Below are positions 37,130 through 46,902 of a stretch of 64,000 bases of DNA, one piece after another. The notes beneath the pieces are model-generated. The model was given only the letters and a program-made list of their open reading frames with translations, did no database searches and was not told the DNA's origin. Made by a program: the position numbers and the translations under genes. The stretch is from Afipia sp. GAS231 (GTDB lineage Bacteria; Pseudomonadota; Alphaproteobacteria; Rhizobiales; Xanthobacteraceae). The stretch is from assembly GCF_900103365.1 (NCBI RefSeq), contig NZ_LT629703.1, positions 7,488,501 to 7,552,500 on the forward strand, in the 5' to 3' direction. How positions within the stretch are numbered: position 1 is the stretch's first letter; each line of letters begins with the position of its first letter.

Positions 37130-38500
37130 ATGGCCAGTGACATTCTGATTGTCGACGACGAGGCAGATATCCGCGATCTCGTTGCGGGTATTCTTGATGA
37201 TGAGGGTTTTCAGACCCGGACGGCGCGCGACAGCGATTCGGCGCTCACGGAAATTGCCAACCGGCGCCCGCATCTGGTGTTCCTCGATATCTGGCTGCAG
37301 GGCTCCAAGCTCGACGGCCTGCAGTTGCTGGAGCAGATCAAGAAGGATCACGCCGACGTGCCGGTGGTGATGATCTCCGGCCACGGCAACATCGAAACGG
37401 CGGTCGCGGCGATCAAGCGCGGCGCCTATGACTTCATCGAAAAGCCGTTCAAGTCGGACCGGCTGATCCTGGTCGCGACACGGGCGCTGGAAACCTCGCG
37501 CCTCAAGCGCGAGGTGAAGGAACTGAAACAGCTGGCGCCCGCCGCCAGCGTTCTGACCGGCCGCTCCGCCTGCATGAACCAGTTGCGCCAGACCATCGAC
37601 CGTGCCGCCAAGGCCAACAGCCGAATTCTGATCGTCGGCCCCTCCGGTTCAGGCAAGGAGCTGGCGGCGCGCACGCTGCACCATGCCTCGAGCCGTTCCG
37701 AAGGACCGTTCGTGGTGATCAATGCCGCCGCGATCACGCCGGAGCGGATGGAAGTCGAGCTGTTCGGGATCGAGCAGTCGAACGGCGAACAGGCGCGCAA
37801 GGCCGGTGCGCTCGAAGAGGCCCATGGCGGCACGCTGTTCATCGACGAAATCGCCGACATGCCGCGCGAGACCCAGAACAAGATTCTGCGCGTGCTGGTG
37901 GATCAGACCTTTCAGCGCTCCGGCGGCACCGTCAAGGTGCATGTCGATGTCCGCATCATTTCCTCGACCGCGCGTAATCTGGAGGAGGAGATCGCGGAAG
38001 GGCGATTCCGCGAAGATCTTTATCACCGGCTCTCGGTGGTGCCGATCCGGGTACCGCCGCTGTCGGAACGCCGCGAGGACATTCCCGAGCTGATCGACTA
38101 TTTCATGGACCAGATTTCGGTGGCCAGCGGCTTGCCGAAACGCCAGATCGGCCAGGACGCGATGGCGGTGTTGCAGTCGCACGTCTGGCCCGGCAACGTG
38201 CGCCAGCTCCGCAACAACGTCGAGCGTGTGATGATTTTGGCGGGCGGCGGGCCCGAGGTGATCATCACGGCCGACATGCTGCCGCAGGACGTCGGTTCGA
38301 TGGTGCCGGCGATGCCGACCAGCAACAACGGCGAACACATCATGGGGTTGCCGCTCCGCGAGGCGCGGGAAGTTTTCGAACGCGATTATCTGATCGCCCA
38401 GATCAGCCGGTTCTCCGGCAATATCTCGCGGACCGCGGAATTCGTCGGCATGGAACGCTCGGCCCTGCACCGCAAGCTGAAGGCACTGGGCGTGGGGTAG
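37130..38500 (+). CDS. ntrX: Nitrogen regulation response regulator NtrX
   Basis: 456 residues. The receiver domain has Asp53 in VFLDIWLQGS. The AAA+ domain has Walker A GPSGSGKE. Where NtrC has GAFTGA, this protein has GIEQSNGEQARKAGALEEAH, so the sigma-54 contact loop is missing. A Fis-type HTH closes the protein (ISRTAEFVGMERSALHRKL). The missing loop is usual for alphaproteobacterial NtrX and means it probably works without sigma-54. Partner of NtrY just upstream. Confidence 0.96.
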   Translation: MASDILIVDDEADIRDLVAGILDDEGFQTRTARDSDSALTEIANRRPHLVFLDIWLQGSKLDGLQLLEQIKKDHADVPVVMISGHGNIETAVAAIKRGAYDFIEKPFKSDRLILVATRALETSRLKREVKELKQLAPAASVLTGRSACMNQLRQTIDRAAKANSRILIVGPSGSGKELAARTLHHASSRSEGPFVVINAAAITPERMEVELFGIEQSNGEQARKAGALEEAHGGTLFIDEIADMPRETQNKILRVLVDQTFQRSGGTVKVHVDVRIISSTARNLEEEIAEGRFREDLYHRLSVVPIRVPPLSERREDIPELIDYFMDQISVASGLPKRQIGQDAMAVLQSHVWPGNVRQLRNNVERVMILAGGGPEVIITADMLPQDVGSMVPAMPTSNNGEHIMGLPLREAREVFERDYLIAQISRFSGNISRTAEFVGMERSALHRKLKALGVG

Positions 38501-38769
38501 AGCCAACCTGCCGTCATTGCGGCGTGGGCAGCGATCCATGCAATTGCTTGGGAATATTCATCTCTTTCCGTACATTTGCGGAGAATGAAAAGCAGGTTCC
38601 TCGTGGGTGACGCGCGAACCGGCTTGCCTAAAAACCGCGCGTGCCCTCTAATCGTACCGCCGAGCCAACCGGAGGGGGATCTCAGGGGTGGACGGCGATC
38701 GGGGGAGGCTCCGTTAGAGAGCAGCAACCGGTTTAATAAAAAGAAGCACAAGACGGCGGGATAAAAACA

Positions 38770-39018
38770 ATGGCGGCAGACCGCGCACAAAATCTACAAG
38801 ACACCTTCCTCAACCACGTTCGTAAAACCAAAACGCCTCTCACGATCTTCCTGGTCAACGGAGTGAAGCTGCAAGGGATTGTCACCTGGTTCGACAATTT
38901 CTGCCTGTTGCTGCGGCGCGACGGTCATTCGCAGCTGGTCTACAAGCATGCGATTTCGACCATTATGCCCGGCGCTCCGATCCAGTTGTTCGAGGGCGGC
39001 GAGGATGCTCCGGCGTGA
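38770..39018 (+). CDS. hfq: RNA chaperone Hfq
   Basis: 82 residues. The Sm1 motif ([20 protein letters not shown]) and the Sm2 motif ([10 protein letters not shown]) are complete, so a normal hexameric Hfq is expected. It promotes pairing of small RNAs with mRNAs and, in rhizobia, affects nifA expression. The 269-bp gap upstream likely carries its own promoter and a decayed family-2 repeat near 38512. hflX follows 11 bp later. Confidence 0.97.
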   Translation: MAADRAQNLQDTFLNHVRKTKTPLTIFLVNGVKLQGIVTWFDNFCLLLRRDGHSQLVYKHAISTIMPGAPIQLFEGGEDAPA

Positions 39019-39029
39019 GAGTGACCTGA

Positions 39030-40406
39030 TTGGAACCCCTGGACCGTAACGGGGAAGCCGACCGACCGAGGTCGGCGGGGGGCCAGCAAACCGGGCGGGT
39101 GATTGTCATCGGCCCGTATGTGCGGATGCGCCGCGGCGATGCCGATGCGCAGACGAACGACGGCGTGCGCGATTCCGAAGCGCGCATCGACGAGGCCGCC
39201 GGGCTCGCGCGTGCCATCGAGTTGACCGTGGTAGAAGCGCTGATCGCACCGATCAGCCAGATCCGGCCTGCCACCTATCTCGGCAAGGGCAAGGTCGAGG
39301 AGATCACCGGTCTGATCGCGGGCCACGATATCGAGCTGGTGGTGATGGATTGCGCGCTGTCGCCGATCCAGCAGCGCAACCTCGAGAAGGCCTGGAACAC
39401 CAAGGTGCTCGATCGCACCGGATTGATCCTGGAAATTTTCGGCCGCCGCGCCAAGACCAAGGAAGGCTCGCTTCAGGTCGAACTTGCGCATCTGAACTAT
39501 CAGCGCAGCCGCCTGGTGCGGTCCTGGACCCATCTGGAGCGTCAGCGCGGCGGCTTCGGGTTCATGGGCGGTCCCGGCGAAACCCAGATCGAAGCCGACC
39601 GCCGCCTGATCGGCGACCGCATCACGCGGCTGGAAAACGAAATCAAGAAGGTGCAGGCGACGCGGCGGCTGCACCGTGCCGGACGGCAGCGCGTGCCGTA
39701 CCGCGTGGTGGCGCTGGTCGGCTACACCAATGCCGGCAAGTCGACGCTGTTCAATCGGCTGACGCGCGCCGAGGTGCAGGCCGCCGACATGCTGTTTGCG
39801 ACCCTCGATCCGACCCTGCGCGCGCTGAGCCTGCCGCATGGCGGCAAGGCGATGCTGTCGGACACCGTCGGCTTCATTTCCAACCTGCCGACGCAACTCG
39901 TCGCCGCGTTTCGCGCCACGCTGGAAGAGGTGCTGGAGGCGGATATCATCCTGCACGTCCGCGACATCTCGCATGAGGATGCGGAGGCGCAGGAGCGTGA
40001 TGTCGACGCCGTGCTACGCCAGCTCGGCATCGATCCCGACGCCGGCGCCCGCCTGCTCGAGGTCTGGAACAAGATCGACCGCTTCGACCCCGAGGAGCGC
40101 GAGAACCTGCGCAACATTGCCGCCCGCCGTCCGCCGGAGCGGCCGTGCTTCCTGGTCTCCGCCGAAACCGGCGAGGGGATCGAAGCGCTGCTGACCGCGA
40201 TCGAGGACCGGCTGGCCGCGACCCGGATTACACTCGACCTGTCGATCGAGGCGTCGGACGGTGCCGGCATCAGCTGGCTGCATCGCAATGCCGAGGTTCT
40301 GGCCAAGGAGTTGCACGACGACCGCTTCGACATGACCGTGCGCGTCGACGAGACCAAGCGGGATATCGTGGTCTCGCGGTTTGGGGCAGTACCGCGCGCG
40401 GCATGA
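39030..40406 (+). CDS. hflX: Ribosome-associated GTPase HflX
   Basis: 458 residues from TTG 39030, 11 bp after hfq; no ATG lies near the conserved start. The N-terminal HflX domain contains YLGKGKVEEI and GGPGETQIEADRR. The G domain has GYTNAGKSTLFNRL as P-loop, DTVGFI as G3 and NKID as G4. HflX splits stalled or stressed ribosomes. Linkage to hfq is classical from E. coli to rhizobia. Confidence 0.95.
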   Translation: MEPLDRNGEADRPRSAGGQQTGRVIVIGPYVRMRRGDADAQTNDGVRDSEARIDEAAGLARAIELTVVEALIAPISQIRPATYLGKGKVEEITGLIAGHDIELVVMDCALSPIQQRNLEKAWNTKVLDRTGLILEIFGRRAKTKEGSLQVELAHLNYQRSRLVRSWTHLERQRGGFGFMGGPGETQIEADRRLIGDRITRLENEIKKVQATRRLHRAGRQRVPYRVVALVGYTNAGKSTLFNRLTRAEVQAADMLFATLDPTLRALSLPHGGKAMLSDTVGFISNLPTQLVAAFRATLEEVLEADIILHVRDISHEDAEAQERDVDAVLRQLGIDPDAGARLLEVWNKIDRFDPEERENLRNIAARRPPERPCFLVSAETGEGIEALLTAIEDRLAATRITLDLSIEASDGAGISWLHRNAEVLAKELHDDRFDMTVRVDETKRDIVVSRFGAVPRAA

Positions 40407-40493
40407 GGCCGGCTCATCCGGGCCACCCCTGACAGCTAATGTGACAGCGGAGTGACCCGGAGCGGGATTACCTGGCTGCGGCCTTGATATCCT

Positions 40494-40563
40494 GCGTCCG
40501 GACCCCACCGATCCACTTTGTATTTGAGTTTTGCGCGGGCTTGGTCCATTCCGCTCCGGACGC
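40494..40563 (+). other. Long-range inverted repeat in the mgtE leader
   Basis: GCGTCCGGA (40494-40502) can pair with TCCGGACGC (40555-40563) across 52 bases, ending 17 bp before the mgtE start codon. Pairing would place the ribosome binding region next to a stem. No known magnesium riboswitch class is recognised. Confidence 0.35.
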
Positions 40564-40580
40564 CAAGAGTGAGGTCCGTG

Positions 40581-41954
40581 ATGTCGAATTCCTCCGAGAC
40601 GATCGTTGCTGCCGACCATGCCGCGCATGCGGCAGGCGATCTCGCGCTCGAAAGGGCGCCGGATATCATTGTGGCGCTCAACGCCCGGCCGCCGGAAGCT
40701 GCCGCCGAAATCCTTCAGCATTTGTCTTCGGAAAAGGCTGTCGAGGTGCTCGATCAGCCCGGTATTGACAATGTCTGCGAGATCATCGCCGCACTCCCGA
40801 CCGAGACGGCCGTCGCTCTGTTGTCAGCCGTGTCGGCGGATCGCGCGGCGGATATTTTCAAGGAACTGATCGAGCCGCTCCGGACCACGCTGCTAAATGG
40901 CCTGAACCAGGAAACCCGGACCACGGTCTCGGAACTGCTGGCCTATCCGGAGCGCAGCGCCGGCAGCATCATGACGACCGAGTTCGTCAGCGTGCCCTCG
41001 AACTGGACCATCGCGGAGGTGCTGCATCACATCCGGATGGTCGAGCGCACCCGCGAAACCGTCTATTCCATCTTCGTCGTCGATCCCGTCAAGAAGACGC
41101 TGATCCAGGCGGTGCCGCTACGCCGTCTGATCTCCGGCGATCCGCATGCCAACGTCCTGACCGCGGCGCCCGCCCGCAAGCCGCTGACCGTCGGGCCGCA
41201 TTCCGATCGCATGGATGCGGCGCGGCTGATATCGAAATATGATCTGCTCGCCGTGGCCGTTGTGGACGCACCGGGCCATGTGCTGGGCATCGTCACCGTC
41301 GATGACGTCATCGACGCCATCGTCGAGGAATCGACCGAAGACGCTCAGAAGTTCGGCGGCATGGAAGCGCTGGACGAGCCTTATCTGCGGATCAGTTTTC
41401 TCCAGATGATCAAGAAGCGGGGCGGCTGGCTCTGCGCGCTTTTCCTGTCCGAAATGCTGACGGCCAGCGCGATGCAGACATTCCAGGGCGAACTCGAGAA
41501 GGCCATCGTGTTGACGCTGTTCATTCCCCTGATCATGAGTTCGGGCGGCAATTCGGGATCGCAAGCGACATCGCTGCTGATCCGCTCCCTGGCCTTGCAC
41601 GAACTTCGGCTGCGCGACTGGTGGCGGGTCGCGGTGCGCGAACTGCCGACCGGCCTGACGCTCGGGGCCATTCTCGGCCTGATCGGAATAGCGAGAATAA
41701 CGATCTGGCAAACGCTGGGTATTTTCGACTACGGCGAACACTGGATCTTGGTCGCGATCACGGTCGGAACCGCGCTGGTCGGCATCGTGACCTTCGGATC
41801 GCTGACGGGCTCGATGCTGCCGTTTATTCTGCAGCGCGTCGGCTTCGACCCGGCGAGTGCGTCCGCACCGTTTGTCGCAACGCTGGTCGACGTCACCGGC
41901 CTCGTCATCTACTTCGGCGTAGCCGCGCTCATTCTGCGGGGCACGTTGTTATAA
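40581..41954 (+). CDS. mgtE: Magnesium transporter MgtE
   Basis: 457 residues from ATG 40581, with GAGTGAGG as ribosome binding site; the frame is open to 40518. The N-domain of short helical repeats (residues about 15-120) is followed by a CBS pair (about 120-250) and five membrane helices in the last 180 residues. The pore-type signature SSGGNSGSQATSLLIRSLA is present. It is a cytoplasm-sensing magnesium channel in the inner membrane. Its 3' end overlaps mazG on the other strand by 46 bp. Confidence 0.94.
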   Translation: MSNSSETIVAADHAAHAAGDLALERAPDIIVALNARPPEAAAEILQHLSSEKAVEVLDQPGIDNVCEIIAALPTETAVALLSAVSADRAADIFKELIEPLRTTLLNGLNQETRTTVSELLAYPERSAGSIMTTEFVSVPSNWTIAEVLHHIRMVERTRETVYSIFVVDPVKKTLIQAVPLRRLISGDPHANVLTAAPARKPLTVGPHSDRMDAARLISKYDLLAVAVVDAPGHVLGIVTVDDVIDAIVEESTEDAQKFGGMEALDEPYLRISFLQMIKKRGGWLCALFLSEMLTASAMQTFQGELEKAIVLTLFIPLIMSSGGNSGSQATSLLIRSLALHELRLRDWWRVAVRELPTGLTLGAILGLIGIARITIWQTLGIFDYGEHWILVAITVGTALVGIVTFGSLTGSMLPFILQRVGFDPASASAPFVATLVDVTGLVIYFGVAALILRGTLL

Positions 41955-42778
41955 TCGCTGCTGCGCTCCGCAGCCTTCGCCTCGTTCCACAGGGCGTCCA
42001 TTTCCTCGAGCGAGGCATTTTCGAGCGAACGGCCCTTGGCTTCCAAGGCGCGCTCGATATGGCCGAAGCGGCGTTCGAATTTGGCGTTGGTGGCGCGTAG
42101 CGCGGTTTCGGGATCGGCGCCGACATGGCGCGCCAGATTGACCAGCGCGAACAGGAGATCGCCGGTTTCGGCCGCGAGTTCTTCGGCATCGCCGCCATCG
42201 AGCGCCGCCTCGATCTCGTCGGCCTCCTCGCGGATCTTGTGCAGCACCGCGCGCGGGTCGTTCCAGTCGAAGCCGACGGTCGACGCCTTACGCTGCAATT
42301 CCATCGCGCGCGTCAATGCCGGCTGGCCGGCCTTGATCCCGGACAGTAGCGATTTGTGTTCGGCAGGTTGCTGCGGCCGGCGCGCGGCGCGCTCGGCCTT
42401 TTCCTCGGCCTTGATGCGGTCCCAGGCTTCCTTGACATGGGAGGGTGTCAACTTGCCGTCCTTGTCGGCGAAGACATGGGGATGCCGCCGGATCATCTTT
42501 CGCGAAATGGCTTCGACCACATCGCCAAATGCAAAGGCATTCTGCTCCTCCGCCATTCGGGCGTGGAACACCACCTGCAGCAGGAGATCGCCGAGCTCGT
42601 CCTTGAGATCGTCGAGGTCGCCGCGCGCGATGGCATCGACCACCTCGTAGGCCTCCTCGATGGTGTAGGGCGCGATGGTCGCAAAGTCCTGTTCGAGGTC
42701 CCACGGGCAACCGGTCACCGGCGTGCGCAGCGCCGCCATGATTTCGAGCAGTCTTGAAATATCGCGGGAAGGGGTCAT
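41909..42778 (-). CDS. mazG: Nucleoside triphosphate pyrophosphohydrolase MazG
   Basis: 289 residues from ATG 42778. Two MazG modules are visible: GCPWDLEQDFATIAPYTIEE with KDELGDLLLQVVFHA, and later REEADEIEAALDGG with AETGDLLFALVNLARH, each with the EExxE-12-ExxD metal-site pattern. It hydrolyses non-canonical and excess NTPs. The open frame runs to 43168 but the family begins at this Met. The last 15 codons overlap the end of mgtE in antisense. Confidence 0.93.
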   Translation of the reverse strand: MTPSRDISRLLEIMAALRTPVTGCPWDLEQDFATIAPYTIEEAYEVVDAIARGDLDDLKDELGDLLLQVVFHARMAEEQNAFAFGDVVEAISRKMIRRHPHVFADKDGKLTPSHVKEAWDRIKAEEKAERAARRPQQPAEHKSLLSGIKAGQPALTRAMELQRKASTVGFDWNDPRAVLHKIREEADEIEAALDGGDAEELAAETGDLLFALVNLARHVGADPETALRATNAKFERRFGHIERALEAKGRSLENASLEEMDALWNEAKAAERSSDYNNVPRRMSAATPK

Positions 42779-42876
42779 GCGGCACCGAACGTTTGAGGTT
42801 CGGAACTTATGCCGCATGCAGCCGCCCGATCCCAGCAAAACGAGCCGGAACAAGCGTGATTTCCACCGATTGGCCG

Positions 42877-43401
42877 CTATACCTGCGTGGCCGTCGTGCG
42901 GCGCCGGAGCACCATCAGGCGAGCAATCTTCGCGGCGCAAAGCCCGAAAAAGGCGGTGCAAAGGAGTGCGGTGAGCCGGTTGCCGGGATCGAATATCAGC
43001 ATCGCGATGCCTGACATGACGAAGACAATGCAAGCGATCTCCAGCAACCACAGCACCACCGGGCCATGCGCGCGGGCCTGTGACGTCATGCTTTCCTGCA
43101 GGGACAGTTTTTCGTCGGAGCGTTCCATGCGAGGCAGCGCGCGCCACATCCAGCCGAGATAGAAACAAACGAGCAGCGCGGCGACAGCAAGCGGGGCGAG
43201 ATAGGGCTCATACATGCCGGATACGATGACCAGCACCAGCGTCACCACCATGTAGGCTTTCACTTGCTGTCGCAGCCGCTGATAATCCTGCTCCGAGGCG
43301 ATCGCGTACCCGCCGCCGAGCACGCCCCAGGGAAAGAACAGCTTGCGGTCATCCTGCGCCGTCTTGAAGCTGCCGCTGGTGAGACCGTCGAAATAGCCCA
43401 T
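42877..43401 (-). CDS. Four-helix membrane protein of unknown function
   Basis: 174 residues. The N-terminus is soluble with the motif GYFDGLTSGSFKTAQDDRKL and FFPWGVLGGGYAI. Four hydrophobic helices follow (about residues 50-68, 70-88, 115-137 and 145-162). The C-terminus is basic. I recognise the opening motif as recurring in related rhizobial proteins, but no function is known to me. It stands alone between mazG and queC. Confidence 0.7.
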   Translation of the reverse strand: MGYFDGLTSGSFKTAQDDRKLFFPWGVLGGGYAIASEQDYQRLRQQVKAYMVVTLVLVIVSGMYEPYLAPLAVAALLVCFYLGWMWRALPRMERSDEKLSLQESMTSQARAHGPVVLWLLEIACIVFVMSGIAMLIFDPGNRLTALLCTAFFGLCAAKIARLMVLRRRTTATQV

Positions 43402-43519
43402 GACAGAAATCCATTGTTGGCGACGCTTGCAGCTAGAAATACCCGCGACTTTGTGCGAACTCCGTGATGCAGTTCACATTGACAAGTCACACTGAGCGAG
43501 CGCGTCGGCCAAGGACACC

Positions 43520-44230
43520 ATGAGCGATCAATCCAAATCCGAAACCGCGCTCGTGCTGTTTTCCGGCGGCCAGGATTCCACCACCTGCCTTGCCTGGGCG
43601 TTGCAGCGCTTTGCGCGCGTCGAAATGATCGGCTTCAGCTACGGTCAGCGCCACGCCATCGAACTTGAGTGCCGCGACCGGCTATTGTCAGGCATCACAT
43701 CGCTGCGGCCGGAGTGGGCGACAAGACTCGGCGAGAACCACACACTGGAGATTCCCACGTTGGCCGAAATTTCCGATACCGCGCTGACCCGCGACGTCGC
43801 GATCGAGATGGGCGCGGATGGCCTGCCCAATACCTTCGTGCCGGGCCGCAATCTGGTGTTTTTGACGTTCGCCGCGGCGCTGGCCTACCGGCGCGGCATC
43901 CGTCACATCATCGGCGGCATGTGCGAGACCGATTACTCCGGCTATCCGGATTGCCGCGACGAGACCATCAAGGCGCTGCAGTCCGCGCTCAACCTCGGCA
44001 TGGCCAAAAACTTTGAACTGCACACGCCGCTGATGTGGCTCGACAAGGCCTCGACCTGGAAACTCGCGCACGAACTCGGCGGGGCAGGGCTGGTCGATCT
44101 GATCCGCGAACATTCCCACACCTGTTACCTCGGCGAGCGCGGCGCGCAGCACGATTGGGGCTATGGTTGCGGCGAATGCCCGGCCTGCGCGTTGCGCGCC
44201 AAGGGCTGGCGGGAGTATGCGGAAGAGTAG
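43520..44230 (+). CDS. queC: 7-cyano-7-deazaguanine synthase
   Basis: 236 residues. The PP-loop motif [16 protein letters not shown] (residues about 13-28) and the C-terminal zinc site ([14 protein letters not shown]) mark QueC. It converts 7-carboxy-7-deazaguanine to preQ0 for queuosine in tRNA. Other queuosine genes are not in the window. I see no preQ1 riboswitch in its 118-bp leader. Confidence 0.95.
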   Translation: MSDQSKSETALVLFSGGQDSTTCLAWALQRFARVEMIGFSYGQRHAIELECRDRLLSGITSLRPEWATRLGENHTLEIPTLAEISDTALTRDVAIEMGADGLPNTFVPGRNLVFLTFAAALAYRRGIRHIIGGMCETDYSGYPDCRDETIKALQSALNLGMAKNFELHTPLMWLDKASTWKLAHELGGAGLVDLIREHSHTCYLGERGAQHDWGYGCGECPACALRAKGWREYAEE

Positions 44231-44252
44231 CTGTGCGCCGCATATTCGCATT

Positions 44253-44350
44253 GTCATCGCCCGCGAAGGCGGGCGATCCAGTATCCGAGATAGCTGATTT
44301 AGAGCAGAGAAGCCGCGGCATACTGGATACCCGCCTTCGCGGGTATGACG
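44253..44350. repeat. Palindromic intergenic repeat, family 3 (GTCATCGCCCGCGAAGGCGGG)
   Basis: The left arm GTCATCGCCCGCGAAGGCGGG then CGATCCAGTAT pairs imperfectly with ATACTGGATACCCGCCTTCGCGGGTATGAC. Each arm also contains its own small hairpin (CCCGCGAAGGCGGG). It lies between the convergent queC and nitrile hydratase genes. Confidence 0.85.
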
Positions 44351-44366
44351 ATTTGAGGAGTCGTGA

Positions 44367-44744
44367 CTAGCCGAAATCCTGTTGCGTCAGTTCGATCGGC
44401 GCGCCATGCGGCGTGCGGTCGGCGGCGTGGTCCCAGGCGTTGCGGTAGCGATTTAGGGTTTCGGATGTCGCGACGCCCTTTTCGGCTACCAGAGTTTCCA
44501 GCGTCGCCAGCCAGTGCCGGTAGTAGGTTTCGCCGGTGTCGGGATCGCCATTGGCTTGTGCGCGCTTGATCTCGGCCGCAAGCGCGCTGGCCCATTCAGT
44601 CCAGGTAAACACGCCGCGGTCATGCAGGGTCAGCGCCATGGCAAAGGCGTGCGCTTCCCAAGGCTCACGAAACACCGGACCGTCCTCGTCACGGGGAATG
44701 CCCGGCACATGGTCGGTAGCGCGGGCCGCTGCGGCGTCCATCAT
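44367..44744 (-). CDS. Nitrile hydratase accessory protein
   Basis: 125 residues. The pattern FREPWEAHAFAMALTLHDRGVFTWTEWA and TYYRHWLATLETLVAEKG resembles the N-terminal domain of the beta subunit, as in cobalt-type activator proteins (P14K type). Such proteins carry cobalt and the post-translationally modified alpha subunit into the enzyme. The start overlaps the nthB stop by 4 bp. Confidence 0.88.
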   Translation of the reverse strand: MMDAAAARATDHVPGIPRDEDGPVFREPWEAHAFAMALTLHDRGVFTWTEWASALAAEIKRAQANGDPDTGETYYRHWLATLETLVAEKGVATSETLNRYRNAWDHAADRTPHGAPIELTQQDFG

Positions 44745-45400
44745 GCGAGTTCCAGATAGGGCTCGAATGCGTCGATGGATATTTTCAGGGTCGGGTCGGC
44801 ATCAGGCCCCCATAGTTCAACGCTGTCGAACACGACCGTGTAGAGCCATTGCGGATTCTCGCCGGAGTCGGTGGCGGCCGTATCCGGATACACATGACAA
44901 CCGTGGTCGCGCTCGACGACGCCGACATGGCCGCGGACGTAGCGCGGCAGCCGGGTGTGTGTTGTCGGGTGAATATTCCTGGCACGCACCCGATCGCCCG
45001 ATTTGAACTTCGCCGGGGCCGGCGCGGTGCGACCGAATTTGCCGCGCACCATCACGCGCTCGACATCGTCGACCTCGAACTTGCCGCGCTTGAGCGGCTT
45101 CGGCGGTTGGACCGCATGTCCGGCAGCGACATCTTCGGCGGAGATAAAGCCCTTGTCGACCAGAAGGTCTTCGAGCCCAAGGAACCACTTCTTGTAATAG
45201 GAACTGCCGAGATAGACGTCCGGCCGCAACATTTCCCGGTAAAAGCGCGACGTATCGATATTGAACGCACCGGCCGCGCCCATCGCGCGCACCATGGCCA
45301 ACACGCGCGCTTCCCATTCGGTGTGAAACATCGGTTCGTTCGGCTCCGGCTCGACCTTGCCGAAGCCGTCCATGCCGCCCATGTCGTGCACGCCGTTCAT
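44741..45400 (-). CDS. nthB: Nitrile hydratase subunit beta
   Basis: 219 residues. It opens [14 protein letters not shown], the hallmark of the beta subunit, and ends with the SH3-like domain ([20 protein letters not shown] and [19 protein letters not shown]). With the alpha subunit it hydrates nitriles to amides. The start overlaps the nthA stop (ATGA), and the stop overlaps the accessory gene, so all three are translationally coupled. Confidence 0.95.
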   Translation of the reverse strand: MNGVHDMGGMDGFGKVEPEPNEPMFHTEWEARVLAMVRAMGAAGAFNIDTSRFYREMLRPDVYLGSSYYKKWFLGLEDLLVDKGFISAEDVAAGHAVQPPKPLKRGKFEVDDVERVMVRGKFGRTAPAPAKFKSGDRVRARNIHPTTHTRLPRYVRGHVGVVERDHGCHVYPDTAATDSGENPQWLYTVVFDSVELWGPDADPTLKISIDAFEPYLELA

Positions 45401-46032
45401 GACGGCGCTCCCGGCGTCTTTGGAAAGCCGGTGCCGATCATCGAATCACGCGTGACGAGTTCAGTCAGTTGAGCCTCGCTCCAGCCTTCCGTGCCGGCCG
45501 GCCGCATCGGCAGCACCAGAAAACGCGTCTCGGCAGTGGAATCCCACACCCGGATCTCGATTTCCTTCGGCAGGCTGACGCCAAAGTCCGCGAGCACCCC
45601 CCGTGGATCCTTGACCGCGCGTGAGCGATACGGAGCCGCCTTGTACCAGACGGGGGGCAGTCCGAGCATTTCCCAGGGGTAACAGGAGCACAGCGTGCAC
45701 ACGACCATGTTGTGGCGTTGTGGCGTGTTCTCGACCGCGACGAGATGGTCGCCGACCCGGCTGACATGACCGAGCGTGCTCACCGCCTTGGTGGCGTCAT
45801 CCAGCAGCGCCTGTTTGAAGGCGGGATCGGTCCAGGCCTTGGCGACGACGCGCGCGCCATTGTGGGGACCGATTTTCGTCTCATAGGCCTGGATGATGGC
45901 GTCGAGCGCCGCCGGATCGACATAGCCCTTCTCGGTCAGGATCGTCTCCAGCGCGCGGACGCGCAGCTCGGTCTCCGACAGTTCGGAACGGTCGTGATCG
46001 TGGTGGTGATGGTCGTGTTCATGTTCGCTCAT
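45397..46032 (-). CDS. nthA: Nitrile hydratase subunit alpha, cobalt type
   Basis: 211 residues. The metal claw is [10 protein letters not shown], with Cys112, Cys115 and Cys117; Thr rather than Ser after the first Cys is the mark of the cobalt form. The N-terminus is unusual: seven of the first 14 residues are His ([14 protein letters not shown]). This stretch precedes the normal family start and may bind cobalt or nickel. First gene of the nthA-nthB-accessory operon; it is divergent from the gene at 46062, only 29 bp away. Confidence 0.95.
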   Translation of the reverse strand: MSEHEHDHHHHDHDRSELSETELRVRALETILTEKGYVDPAALDAIIQAYETKIGPHNGARVVAKAWTDPAFKQALLDDATKAVSTLGHVSRVGDHLVAVENTPQRHNMVVCTLCSCYPWEMLGLPPVWYKAAPYRSRAVKDPRGVLADFGVSLPKEIEIRVWDSTAETRFLVLPMRPAGTEGWSEAQLTELVTRDSMIGTGFPKTPGAPS

Positions 46033-46061
46033 GCCGCAAGGATAGTCGTAAAATCCGGGCC

Positions 46062-46862
46062 ATGTCGAGGCGGCGACTCTGGTACGTTTCTCCGATGGGG
46101 ATCAGGGCAGGGCGCATCGGACTAGCGGCGATAGCGGTCATTTTGGCCGGGTTTTCGGCTGGAGCTGCGCGGGCGGCGAATGGCGCCTATGCGGTGGATG
46201 CCGCCGATATTTCCGAGACCGGCTCCTGCAAGGTCGAGAGCTGGATGCAGGCCGCGACCAACACCGATTTTTCGATGGTCGCCAACCCCTCCTGCGTGGT
46301 CGATCCGTTCAAGCTGAAGCCGGTCGAACTCAGCATGCTCAGCAACGAGGCGCGCAGCGGCGGCGACTGGAGCACCACCTTCGCGCCGAAGGCCAAGATG
46401 AACCTGGAGCCGACCGGCGTCGGCAAGCTCGGCTTTTCGATTTCGGGCGGCGGTCAGTTCGATGCCTTGACCGGGCAAAACCAGACCGTCTTTGCGACCA
46501 TCCCGGCGACGTTCCGGCTGACCGAGGTCACCCGCATCAATCTCAACGGCGGTTGGCTGTGGGACCGCACCGTCGACCGGCACTACTTCACCTACGGGAT
46601 CGGTTTCGACTGGAAGTTCACCGACACCTTGCAGTGGACCATCGAGGCCTACGGCCAGGCCGGGCAATCCGATATTCCGAGCGTGGTGCGGCCGCGATTC
46701 CAGACCGGCGTGCGCTACCGGCCCAACGAGATTTTCTCGGTCGACCTGATCTACGGCCACAACATCACCGGCGAGAATGCCAACTGGATCACGCTCGGCA
46801 CTACGATCCGGTGGCCGGCGCCCGAAGGCAGGCCCGCGCGCGAACGCACCGGGCATCTGTAA
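46062..46862 (+). CDS. Secreted protein, probable outer-membrane beta-barrel, function unknown
   Basis: 266 residues; the second Met at 46095 gives a cleaner signal peptide ([20 protein letters not shown], cut after ARA). The mature part alternates short amphipathic strands with aromatic belts ([20 protein letters not shown] and [16 protein letters not shown]), as in small outer-membrane barrels. It ends without a terminal aromatic residue. No domain name is certain. It faces away from nthA and may share its regulation. Confidence 0.65.
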   Translation: MSRRRLWYVSPMGIRAGRIGLAAIAVILAGFSAGAARAANGAYAVDAADISETGSCKVESWMQAATNTDFSMVANPSCVVDPFKLKPVELSMLSNEARSGGDWSTTFAPKAKMNLEPTGVGKLGFSISGGGQFDALTGQNQTVFATIPATFRLTEVTRINLNGGWLWDRTVDRHYFTYGIGFDWKFTDTLQWTIEAYGQAGQSDIPSVVRPRFQTGVRYRPNEIFSVDLIYGHNITGENANWITLGTTIRWPAPEGRPARERTGHL

Positions 46863-46902
46863 GCGCTATACCAATCAAGAAGAACAGGGCAGGGAGGCCC
46901 GC

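Noticed and set aside
43402..43519. preQ1 riboswitch before queC
   Set aside because: No pseudoknot-like pattern or conserved aptamer sequence is visible in the leader.
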